Positions 32,110-42,613 of a DNA stretch of 45,276 bases are shown one piece after another. How positions within the stretch are numbered: position 1 is the first letter of the stretch; every line of letters begins with the position of its first letter. The DNA comes from JBMNQI01 sp050944055 (GTDB lineage: Bacteria; Bacillota; Clostridia; Oscillospirales; Oscillospiraceae). The translations under genes and the position numbers were made by a program. The notes below the pieces were generated by a model, which saw nothing but the letters and a program-made list of their open reading frames with translations, searched no databases and had not been told where the DNA came from. The stretch is from the NCBI GenBank assembly GCA_050944055.1, contig JBMNQI010000011.1, forward strand, positions 1 to 45,276, given 5' to 3'.

Positions 32110-32934
32110 TTACATGGGAATATCGCCAAGATTGACGTCAAGCTCCGTGGCGTCGATATTGTCAAATAGCTTTGTCTTGCCGTTTGCTTTGATTTCCAGC
32201 TTGTATTTCCCGTCCGGGAGGTCTTTAAACCAGAAATCGCCGAAATGGTTGGTCTCAAGAGTATAGGTTTTCCCGTCGTCGCCGGTGAGAATGCAGGTGC
32301 CGCCGATGATGACCTCGTCCGCTACCGGATCGAAAACAGTTCCTGCGATGAACTTTTTGGGCAGGCCCTTGTAGTAGACGCGGGGCTTCATCTTGTCCGC
32401 TATTTCCGGCTTATAGAACTCGGCATCCTTCATGAACTCCTTCGCTTCCTCGGAGTCCTCGTCGACTATCCGTATGCACAGCGTCGGGCAGTTGTCAGAG
32501 CAGCGGGTCTCTTTCCAGCCGGCGTCTATGAGGTGCGCGCAGCCCGTGCATTTCTGGGCGATGTTCAGGTCCCTGTTGAAGTAAATCACATCTTCATACG
32601 GGCAGGCCTCGAGGCAGTTGCGGCAGCCGGTGCATTTTATGGGGTCGATGATTACAAGGCCGTCGTCCCTCTTGTAGATAGCGTCGTGGGGGCAGGCCTG
32701 CGCGCAGGTGGGGTTGTCGCAGTGCATGCAGAGGCCCGGCCTGTAGGAGACTTTTACCTTGGGAACCGTACCGCGCACTTTCTCGTGCATCTTGAGCCAG
32801 AACTGGCCGATTTCGGGCTGAGGCTTGGCGATCGGCGACCAGTCGTTGGCGACGTGCTCGTCCTTGCAGCCGATGTGGCAGCTATAGCAGCCGTTGCAGA
32901 TATTGTTATCAATTAAAAATACTTTCTTACCCAT
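32110..32934 (-). CDS. athS: Pyrogallol-phloroglucinol transhydroxylase-like, iron-sulfur small subunit
   Basis: 274 residues, the same length as I recall for the Pelobacter acidigallici small subunit. Four Cys groups follow the DmsB pattern: CNGCYSCHIGC (13-23), CMHCDNPTCAQAC, CTGCRNCLEAC and CTGCAHL...CSDNC. About 90 residues at the C-terminus (from KPRVYYKGLPKKFIAGTVFD) form a beta-rich, transthyretin/carboxypeptidase-regulatory-like domain, with LEIKANGKTKLFDNI near the end. This extra domain is what sets the transhydroxylase small subunit apart from ordinary DMSO-reductase-family electron-transfer subunits. The ATG shares its A with the large-subunit stop (TAATG). The Pelobacter protein is, as I recall, described with three clusters; sixteen cysteines here could hold four. 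Confidence 0.82.
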   Translation of the reverse strand: MGKKVFLIDNNICNGCYSCHIGCKDEHVANDWSPIAKPQPEIGQFWLKMHEKVRGTVPKVKVSYRPGLCMHCDNPTCAQACPHDAIYKRDDGLVIIDPIKCTGCRNCLEACPYEDVIYFNRDLNIAQKCTGCAHLIDAGWKETRCSDNCPTLCIRIVDEDSEEAKEFMKDAEFYKPEIADKMKPRVYYKGLPKKFIAGTVFDPVADEVIIGGTCILTGDDGKTYTLETNHFGDFWFKDLPDGKYKLEIKANGKTKLFDNIDATELDVNLGDIPM

Positions 32935-35738
32935 TACTGCTTACCCCCTTCAATCCAAGCGGAGGCTTTCAGCCCGGAAGCCCGGTCATACGGGCGGTTC
33001 CAAGCTTCGGCATACTCAGTTCTCCACTTGTCATACTCCTCCATAGTGACCTTCTGCACTTCAACCAGGAAAGACGTAGTCGCCTGGCCGCCGGCATGCC
33101 TGGATGTAAGCCCTTTCGGTGTGATGAGGTTTATCGCGCCGCCACGGTCGAGCTTGCCTGGGATGATGATGTCTGTACGCGCGCCGTGGTCGATAGAGAC
33201 GGCCCCCGGTATGATGCGTTCCATTACCAGGGCTCCGCACAGCACGATGCCGCGCTCGTTGAACACCTTGACGATGTCGCCGGTCTTGATGCCCCTGGCT
33301 TCGGCGTCTTTGGGATTGATCCAGCACGGCTCGTAGAGGTATCCGTCAAAGCCCCTGATCTTGCCGGTCATAGCTTCCTTTGTCCAGGGAATATCGTCGG
33401 CCTGGGCGTGCACCCTCCATCTCGGATGGTTAGTGACGGCGAGAAGCGGATACGTCCGCGCCCTTGAGCTGGAGAGGCGCTCGTCGTGCGTGATGCCCTT
33501 CTCGATCCACTGCGGGAACGGCGGACGCTCCTCGTCGTTGGGGAAGTATTTTTCAAGGTTTGTCGAGCAGAACTCCAGCTTACCCGTAGGAGTGGGCAGC
33601 GGATTCTTCTCGGGATCCTTATAGAATTCGTAGAGGCCGGCGGGGAGCTGCTTCCAGTTCTTGGAGACGGGGATTACCATGTAATCCTTCTCCTGGAACT
33701 CTTCCCAGGAAGTGATCTTGTCAAAGTTCATTCCCTTGTAGACGCCTTCTACATATTCGTCAATCGTTCTGCCAATGGTGACTTCTTTTTCCATACCGAG
33801 CTTCTTGGCGATCTCGACGACGCATTCAAAGTCGCTCTTCGAATCGCCGACCGGCGGGATAGCCTGCCGCATGTTGAGCATGGTCTGGAAATGCTCGCCG
33901 TCGCGCACGCACGGCATTACGTCGTCAACCTCAAGCGTGGTATTCGCCGGCAGGACGATGTCCGCGTATATGCAGTCGTTTTCCAGCCACGGATGCTGAG
34001 CCAGGACAAACTCGATCTGCGGGCTGCGGATCGTCATCCCGATATCGAAGCCGTCGCCCCAGCAGGTCTGACGGCAGGGGGTATCCGTCCAAACCATGCG
34101 TATCGGGGTTCCGTCATAGTCGATTTTTTCATAAATCTTCTCGATATCGCTGTCGTCATGGGCAAGATTCGTCTTCTCCGCGCCGGTAAAGCGAAGATCT
34201 CCCTTTTTGCACGGGTAGGTGTATTTGAGCATCTGGTCTATGGGCTCTTCCTCATGGCCGCCCGTACCCCAGAATTCAAGATACTTGTCCGTGCCTTTCT
34301 TGATTGCTTCTTCTATGAGGGTCTTCGGGATCAACTGCTTGCCCCAGGCCTGCGGGGTGCCGCGGTGCGGCTTGAATATCCTGTCGTACAGCTCGGGATC
34401 CTTCATTTTGATCGTTTCAAAGGTTCCCGAGTACTCCTGGAATCCTTTAGCCGTGTCGGAGCTCGCGATATCGTAGTTCAGCTGATCCCACGTAATATTC
34501 TTCGGCATGCCCAGATAGGCGATCTGAGCGTGGTGCACGCCGGGCTTGCCCAAACCCTGCATGCCCAGCTGGATGCATTCCAGACGAGCAGGCTCGGTTG
34601 CGTAAGGCCCGCGTATAAAACCGCCGCCGAAGTAGTGACCGGTGGACGTAGTCACCTTGGCCCAGTGCCTGGCCAGCGCCTTTATCGTGTAGGAGGGGAC
34701 GCCGCACTTTTCGGAAGCCCATTTCGGAGTCTTCGGGACGCCGTCGATTTTGCCGAGCACGTAAGCCTCGATCTTATCCATACCGACCGCGTGCGTGGCG
34801 ACATACTCCTTGTCATATGTATCTTCAACAACCCACGTATAGATGATCGCAAGCTGCATCGCAGCGTCTGTGTTGGGCAGTATGGGTATCCACTTGTCCG
34901 CGTGGATGGCCGCCGCATAGTTGAGGTCGGGGCAGATATAAACCTGCTCGATACCGCACTGATTCCAGAAGAACATCAGACGGCTCGCCATCTGGCCGCG
35001 GAAGCCCCAGGGCGTGGTTTCGAGGTCGCCGCCCTGTATGACGATCATATCTGTGTTCTCGGTCATGTCTTTGACTATGTTTTCGGCAGGGGCCATATTG
35101 CCGATAAAGCCCTTGCCCCACACATGCTTTGCGCCCCAGTACCAGCCTTCCCAGCTGTCCGGGTTTCTTACCTGCTGCGTAAAGCCGCCCATCTTGTCAA
35201 GAAGCAGCGTGGAGCAGCCGTGCGGAGCGTGTATAAGCTTGGGCTCGGCATGCCCGTCGGCCTGGACCAGAATCGCCAGGGGGCCGTACTTCTCGTGTAT
35301 GCGTTTAATTTCGGATGCGATGATATCCGTAGCCTCGTCCCAGGAGATACGCACGAACTTGCTCGAACCGCGGTTCTGCGGGTTGCGTTCGCCGTTCGGA
35401 TCCCAGTCGACACGCTTCATCGGGTACGGCACGCGGTTCGGGGAGTAAGTCCTCTTTTTGTATGCCAGGCCCCAGGGGGGCGGCACAGACTTGCTCAACG
35501 GCTTGAACTTTACGCCGTTGCGCTCCATCTCCCACGGATTGAAGCTTTCGTAATCATACTTTGAATCATAATGCAGGGGCCTGATGCGGACAACTTTTCC
35601 GTCCTTGACGTCGACATGAGCTGGACAAGCGCCGAAGATGCCGCCACTTAGGTTGATAGCCTTTACAACGGTCTTGTCGGCTCCCACAGGTGGTGGCGCT
35701 GTGCCGGGAATCGCCTTGGGTTTGCTGTTTTCTGACAC
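32934..35738 (-). CDS. athL: Pyrogallol-phloroglucinol transhydroxylase-like, molybdopterin large subunit
   Basis: 934 residues from the GTG at 35738, which has GGAGG seven bases upstream; the frame extends 39 residues further but without a site. It is a DMSO-reductase-family protein that lacks the N-terminal CxxCxxxC iron-sulfur motif (GGIFGACPAHVDVKDGKVV has a single Cys), as expected for the transhydroxylase alpha subunit. HAPHGCST (170-177) and NPDSWEGWYWG (192-202) lie in the cofactor region; Asp194-Ser195 may match the Asp/Ser pair at the Mo of the Pelobacter enzyme. The C-terminal domain shows AEARGIKTGDIVKVFNERG, typical for bis-MGD binding. No Tat signal, so cytoplasmic. The reaction in the known enzyme converts pyrogallol to phloroglucinol with a tetrahydroxybenzene co-substrate. 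Other bis-MGD reductases are possible, but the paired small subunit favours this. Confidence 0.82.
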   Translation of the reverse strand: MSENSKPKAIPGTAPPPVGADKTVVKAINLSGGIFGACPAHVDVKDGKVVRIRPLHYDSKYDYESFNPWEMERNGVKFKPLSKSVPPPWGLAYKKRTYSPNRVPYPMKRVDWDPNGERNPQNRGSSKFVRISWDEATDIIASEIKRIHEKYGPLAILVQADGHAEPKLIHAPHGCSTLLLDKMGGFTQQVRNPDSWEGWYWGAKHVWGKGFIGNMAPAENIVKDMTENTDMIVIQGGDLETTPWGFRGQMASRLMFFWNQCGIEQVYICPDLNYAAAIHADKWIPILPNTDAAMQLAIIYTWVVEDTYDKEYVATHAVGMDKIEAYVLGKIDGVPKTPKWASEKCGVPSYTIKALARHWAKVTTSTGHYFGGGFIRGPYATEPARLECIQLGMQGLGKPGVHHAQIAYLGMPKNITWDQLNYDIASSDTAKGFQEYSGTFETIKMKDPELYDRIFKPHRGTPQAWGKQLIPKTLIEEAIKKGTDKYLEFWGTGGHEEEPIDQMLKYTYPCKKGDLRFTGAEKTNLAHDDSDIEKIYEKIDYDGTPIRMVWTDTPCRQTCWGDGFDIGMTIRSPQIEFVLAQHPWLENDCIYADIVLPANTTLEVDDVMPCVRDGEHFQTMLNMRQAIPPVGDSKSDFECVVEIAKKLGMEKEVTIGRTIDEYVEGVYKGMNFDKITSWEEFQEKDYMVIPVSKNWKQLPAGLYEFYKDPEKNPLPTPTGKLEFCSTNLEKYFPNDEERPPFPQWIEKGITHDERLSSSRARTYPLLAVTNHPRWRVHAQADDIPWTKEAMTGKIRGFDGYLYEPCWINPKDAEARGIKTGDIVKVFNERGIVLCGALVMERIIPGAVSIDHGARTDIIIPGKLDRGGAINLITPKGLTSRHAGGQATTSFLVEVQKVTMEEYDKWRTEYAEAWNRPYDRASGLKASAWIEGGKQ

Positions 35739-36027
35739 GTGATTACCTCCATTCGTATTGTTTGTTTCTGGCTGCGCTATCATGCTGTGATATATATAAT
35801 TGGGTCGACGACAAATTGTAACGGGCACGTATGAATTAACACAGTTTAGAAACATTGCTTCGATTTAGGAACCAGATTTCAAAAAACGCAAGAAGAGGCC
35901 GATGTGAAGAATGTTGCAGTAAATGGCGCGAAATCTTTCAAAATTTTTCCAGAAACGGTATTCCAGAAAGAGGAAAAATAAATACCAGCTTATCCCACAT
36001 ATGCTAACTTTATGCATTCATGGAAGC
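35739..36027 (-). other. Long leader of the transhydroxylase transcript
   Basis: About 280 bases without a supported gene. TTTCTGGAA occurs twice on the minus strand (35947-35955 and 35961-35969, 14 bases apart), and GGTATT (35957-35962) can pair with AATACC (35981-35986). No riboswitch class was recognised. Confidence 0.5.
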
Positions 36028-36055
36028 ATTTTATCACTTTCACTAATAATTGCAA
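36028..36055 (-). promoter_or_regulatory. Sigma-A promoter for the transhydroxylase genes
   Basis: On the minus strand TTGCAA (36050-36055), 16 bases, TAAAAT (36028-36033). The transcript would begin near 36021, about 280 bases before the athL start. The stretch from 36056 to 36165 is A/T-rich and holds nothing else that I can support. Confidence 0.65.
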
Positions 36056-36165
36056 GTCTTTTCTGCAAATAAACTGCTCAGCAACCAAATTTATATAAAA
36101 TTATCTAAAATACTGAGCGAAAAATCGTTTTAATAGATAATAAGACGGATATTGACTGTTGCAAC

Positions 36166-36198
36166 AAAAAGCCCTTGCAGTTTCATTTCCGCAAGGGC
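36166..36198 (-). terminator. Terminator of the 56-residue peptide gene
   Basis: GCCCTTGC (36171-36178) pairs with GCAAGGGC (36191-36198); on the minus strand TTTTTG follows. The hairpin closely resembles the one at 2991-3016. Confidence 0.85.
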
Positions 36199-36237
36199 CG
36201 GTTCCTGTATTTGTTTCGATATATGGCCGTTATCATA

Positions 36238-36408
36238 TCAGCTGCCGCCGCAGCCGGACGCTTCTTCATGCGGTACCTCCCTGTCAATTTCATCATTGCA
36301 ATAGCAGGTGTTAATGGTATTGGCGATAATCATGTATTCCGTAGCGCGCTCAATGGAATCAATTCTGCCGTCGTCATAAAGGTCGAGAATGGTTTTCAGT
36401 TTTAACAT
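36238..36408 (-). CDS. Small Cys-containing protein of unknown function
   Basis: 56 residues from the ATG at 36408, which has GAGGAGG eight bases upstream; a longer frame to 36474 ignores this site. The first half is an amphipathic helix-like stretch (MLKLKTILDLYDDGRIDSIER), the second has NTCYCND and ends in HEEASGCGGS. Three cysteines and a Gly/Cys tail suggest metal binding, a disulfide or a modified peptide, but no family is recognised. It has its own strong ribosome binding site and terminator, so it is very likely a real gene. Confidence 0.65.
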   Translation of the reverse strand: MLKLKTILDLYDDGRIDSIERATEYMIIANTINTCYCNDEIDREVPHEEASGCGGS

Positions 36409-36609
36409 CAGAACTTCCTCCTCTATTTCGTTTGAATCCATCATACAGGAATCGGCGTCCAATAATCCGTACAATGAAGTGTAAAATGAGCTGTTTCTGC
36501 CACATTATGTGCGCTCGCCTATCCAAATCATGGAAGGCTTCGCCGTGTGTCTTTTCACTTATCATTGAAACCCTAACAAAACAACCGCTATTTCTTTTAC
36601 GGGGACTGC

Positions 36610-36638
36610 TTGTAGAGAGAAATAAAGTATGATAAAAT
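36610..36638 (+). promoter_or_regulatory. Sigma-A promoter for the radC-uvrBA region
   Basis: TTGTAG (36610-36615), 17 bases, TAAAAT (36633-36638), about 65 bases before the radC start. Confidence 0.65.
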
Positions 36639-36703
36639 AAAGAATCTGCATAACTGCCGGGAGCGAATTCCGCCCGACAGGCTTTACCGAAGGAGTGAAA
36701 TGC

Positions 36704-37372
36704 TTGGGCGTGCACGACGGGCACAGAAAGCGTCTCAGGAACCGCTTTTTGCGTGAGGGCCTTACCGGATTCGACGAGCATCAGGTGCTTGAGATACTTC
36801 TGCAGTACGCAATACCCAGGGTTGATACAAACCCGATTGCCCATGAGCTGCTCCGGCGCTTTGACGATATCGCCGGAGTGTTTGACGCGCCGTATGACGA
36901 GCTTTTAAAAGTACCGGGCATAGGCGAGAATTCAGCGACTTTGATAAAGCTGATGCCTGAGATAGGGCGCAGCTATATAGTATCGAAGAACAAGCCTGGC
37001 CGCTTTATCTCCTCGACGGCGGCGGCGGGCTCCGCGCTTGCACCGCTGTTTTTCGGTGAAAAAGACGAGGTCGCCTATCTCATGTGCCTGGACGCTAAGA
37101 ACAAGCTCCTTTGCATACGCATGATAGCGCGGGGAGAAGTAAACCACGTTTCTATAAGCATACGCCGCGTAGTGGAGCTGGCTCTATCTTTCAACGCGTC
37201 GGGCGTCATACTCGCGCACAACCATGTCGGCGGCCTTCTGAGCCCGTCGCAGGAGGACATACTTATGACCCGCAGCCTGGAGAACGCGCTGGAAGCCGTC
37301 GGTGTGAGGCTGCGGGATCATATCGTCGTAGCGGACGGGGAGTTCATATCGATGATGGGCATGAAGTACTGA
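36704..37372 (+). CDS. radC: RadC-family JAB-domain protein
   Basis: 222 residues from the TTG at 36704, eight bases after AAGGAG; a GTG at 36695 overlaps that site. The N-terminal part has a helix-hairpin-helix-like LLKVPGIGENSATLIKLM; the C-terminal JAB/MPN metalloprotease-like domain has GVILAHNHVGGLLSPSQEDILMT with the two His and the Asp of the zinc site. Most relatives read HNHPSG here; this one has HNHVGG. Despite the name, RadC has no proven repair role. The three genes that follow are true repair or helicase genes on the same strand. Confidence 0.9.
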   Translation: MGVHDGHRKRLRNRFLREGLTGFDEHQVLEILLQYAIPRVDTNPIAHELLRRFDDIAGVFDAPYDELLKVPGIGENSATLIKLMPEIGRSYIVSKNKPGRFISSTAAAGSALAPLFFGEKDEVAYLMCLDAKNKLLCIRMIARGEVNHVSISIRRVVELALSFNASGVILAHNHVGGLLSPSQEDILMTRSLENALEAVGVRLRDHIVVADGEFISMMGMKY

Positions 37373-37515
37373 GCCTTCCCAAAAGCGCGTTTTGACACGG
37401 CGGGAGAGAAAAGGCAGAACCTGGCGCGGTTCCCGCGGAAAGCTGATACCTGAAAGCATATGCGGCCCGGGCTAACGGGGAGGGATCAGCGCGGCGAAAG
37501 TATGAGGCGAATATT

Positions 37516-39474
37516 ATGGATTTTCACGTAGTAAGCGATTATACACCCTCCGGCGACCAGCCCCAGGCGATTGAGGCCCTGGCTAACGGGGTGGAATACG
37601 GTCTTGCTGAGCAGACGCTTCTCGGCGTCACAGGCTCAGGAAAGACATTTACCATGGCGAAGGTGATCGAGAAGGTCCAGCGCCCCACATTGGTGCTGGC
37701 CCACAACAAGACCCTCGCCGCGCAGCTGTGCGCCGAGTTCCGCGAGTTTTTCCCCGATAACGCCGTTGAGTACTTTGTCTCCTATTACGACTATTACCAG
37801 CCAGAGGCGTATATAGCCCATACGGACACGTTTATTGAGAAGGACGCCAGCATAAACGACGAGATCGAGAGGCTCCGCCACTCGGCGACGTCCGCTCTTT
37901 TTGAGAGGCGGGATGTCATAGTCGTCTCGTCGGTAAGCTGTATATACGGACTGGGCGACCCCATCGACTACTCGAGCATGGTGATCTCACTTCGCCCGGG
38001 CCAGAGGAGGAACAGGGACGAGCTGCTGCGCAAGCTCGTCGAAATACGCTACGAGCGCAACGACATAGCGTTTGACCGCAATATGTTCAGGGTGCGCGGG
38101 GACACGGTCGAAGTCTTCCCGGTTTACGCCAGGGACAATGCGATACGCATAGAATTTTTCGGCGACGAGGTTGAGCGGATAAGCGAGATAAACGTAGTTA
38201 CGGGCACTCCTGTAAGGACGCTCGGCCATGTCGCCATATACCCGGCCTCGCACTATGTCACGACGCCTGAAAAAATGGAGCGCGCTGTCGGCGAGATTCT
38301 CCGCGAGATGGAGGAGAGGGTAAAATACTTTGAGGAAAACGGGCTTCTGATAGAGGCACAGCGAATACGCCAGCGCACGGAGTTCGACGTCGAGATGATG
38401 AGGGAGCTGGGCTACTGCAGCGGCATAGAGAACTATTCGCGCATCATAAGCGGAAGAGAGCCGGGCAGCCCTCCGATGACCCTCATCGACTATTTCCCGA
38501 AGGACTTCCTGCTTTTTATAGACGAGAGCCACGTCACGCTGCCGCAGCTGCGCGCGATGTCAGCGGGCGACCGCTCGCGAAAGGAGGAGCTGGTGCGCTA
38601 CGGCTTCCGCCTCCCGAGCGCCTTCGACAACCGGCCGCTCACTTTTGAAGAGTTTACGCAGCGCATAGGCCAGGTCATATACGTCTCCGCGACGCCGGGC
38701 GAATACGAGCGATCCCGCTGCGGCCAGCTCGTCGAGCAGGTCATACGCCCGACCGGCCTTTTAGACCCGCTTGTGGAGGTGCGCCCCGCCGAAAACCAGA
38801 TAGACGACCTCATAGGCGAAATCAGCAAGCGTGTGCAGCGCCGGGAGCGCGTCCTTGTAACGACGCTCACGAAAAAGATGGCCGAGAGCCTGACAGGCTA
38901 CCTCAACTCCGCCGGCATACGCGTCAGGTATATGCACCATGACGTCGAAACGATCGAGCGCATGGAGATAATACGCGACCTGCGCCTCGGCGAATTCGAC
39001 GTGCTGGTCGGCATAAACCTTCTGCGCGAGGGGCTGGATCTGCCCGAAGTGTCGCTGGTCGCGATTCTCGACGCGGATAAGGAGGGCTTCCTGCGCAGCG
39101 AGACTAGTTTGATTCAGACCATCGGCAGAGCTGCGCGAAACGCCGGGGGAACGGTTATAATGTATGCTGATACAATTACCCGCTCGATGCGGGCCGCCAT
39201 AGACGAGACGAACAGGCGCCGCAAAATACAGGACGACTTCAACAAGGCAAACGGGATAGAGCCCAGGACGGTAATCAAGAGCGTCCGGGACCTTATAGAG
39301 ATTTCAAGTCCCGACGCAGCTCCGGATAGAGAGGGCAGGAAGCTCACGAAACGCGAAAAGGAAGAGGCTATCAGGAGGCTCGAAAAGGAGATGCTCAAAG
39401 CCTCCAAGATGCTCGAATTCGAATACGCCGCGGTGCTCAGGGATCAGATAATAAAGCTCCGCGGAGAAGCTTAG
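37516..39474 (+). CDS. uvrB: Excinuclease ABC subunit B
   Basis: 652 residues, normal for UvrB. Walker A GVTGSGKT (37-44), the beta-hairpin region YYDYYQPEAYIAHTDTFIEKDASINDEI, helicase motif DESH, motif V/VI GINLLREGLDLPEVSL and QTIGRAARN, and a C-terminal UVR motif (EKEMLKASKMLEFEYAAVLRDQI). It is loaded on damage by UvrA and positions UvrC for incision. No uvrC is in the window. The preceding 140 bases hold no gene and no clear promoter, so it may be transcribed with radC. Confidence 0.97.
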   Translation: MDFHVVSDYTPSGDQPQAIEALANGVEYGLAEQTLLGVTGSGKTFTMAKVIEKVQRPTLVLAHNKTLAAQLCAEFREFFPDNAVEYFVSYYDYYQPEAYIAHTDTFIEKDASINDEIERLRHSATSALFERRDVIVVSSVSCIYGLGDPIDYSSMVISLRPGQRRNRDELLRKLVEIRYERNDIAFDRNMFRVRGDTVEVFPVYARDNAIRIEFFGDEVERISEINVVTGTPVRTLGHVAIYPASHYVTTPEKMERAVGEILREMEERVKYFEENGLLIEAQRIRQRTEFDVEMMRELGYCSGIENYSRIISGREPGSPPMTLIDYFPKDFLLFIDESHVTLPQLRAMSAGDRSRKEELVRYGFRLPSAFDNRPLTFEEFTQRIGQVIYVSATPGEYERSRCGQLVEQVIRPTGLLDPLVEVRPAENQIDDLIGEISKRVQRRERVLVTTLTKKMAESLTGYLNSAGIRVRYMHHDVETIERMEIIRDLRLGEFDVLVGINLLREGLDLPEVSLVAILDADKEGFLRSETSLIQTIGRAARNAGGTVIMYADTITRSMRAAIDETNRRRKIQDDFNKANGIEPRTVIKSVRDLIEISSPDAAPDREGRKLTKREKEEAIRRLEKEMLKASKMLEFEYAAVLRDQIIKLRGEA

Positions 39475-39492
39475 AAATAAGGGAAGCGGCAA

Positions 39493-42324
<2,832 letters not shown>

Positions 42325-42442
42325 AAGCCGCCTTATACGTCAGCTGCATAAAAACGCCTTCAGTAGAGGTTTTATTCAATAAAGCCCGGGTTAAGTGCGC
42401 AATATGGCCGTTTACTGCATAGTATAGGTCGGGGTGTTCCCG

Positions 42443-42613
42443 ATGACGCAGGTCATACTTGATTCGCTTATCGCTTTCTTCGCCGCCTTCGGCATAATCT
42501 GCGCGATATGGTGCGTTTTTATCCAGCAGCGAACGCAGTTCCAACAAAGGAGGCCCGCACATGGAGCCGGAGATACTGACCGGGACGGTAAAAACCATAA
42601 TATTCCGCAATGA
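42443..42613 (+). CDS. Possible small membrane peptide overlapping the recD2 start
   Basis: A 56-codon frame from the ATG at 42443. The first 27 residues form one clean hydrophobic helix (ILDSLIAFFAAFGIICAIWCVFI); the rest is polar and overlaps the first 53 bases of recD2. GGTCGGGG upstream is only a weak ribosome binding site. It may be a real small membrane protein or only chance; the gap between uvrA and recD2 (236 bases) holds nothing else that I can support. Confidence 0.3.
   Translation: MTQVILDSLIAFFAAFGIICAIWCVFIQQRTQFQQRRPAHGAGDTDRDGKNHNIPQ

Noticed and set aside
33486..35564. 692-codon open frame on the plus strand opposite athL
   Set aside because: It mirrors the codon bias of the molybdoenzyme gene, has no recognisable domain and no ribosome binding site; athL itself is certain.
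35739..35855. 39-residue N-terminal extension of AthL
   Set aside because: The GTG at 35738 has an ideal GGAGG site, and the extension (rich in Asn, Tyr and Cys) resembles no signal or domain.
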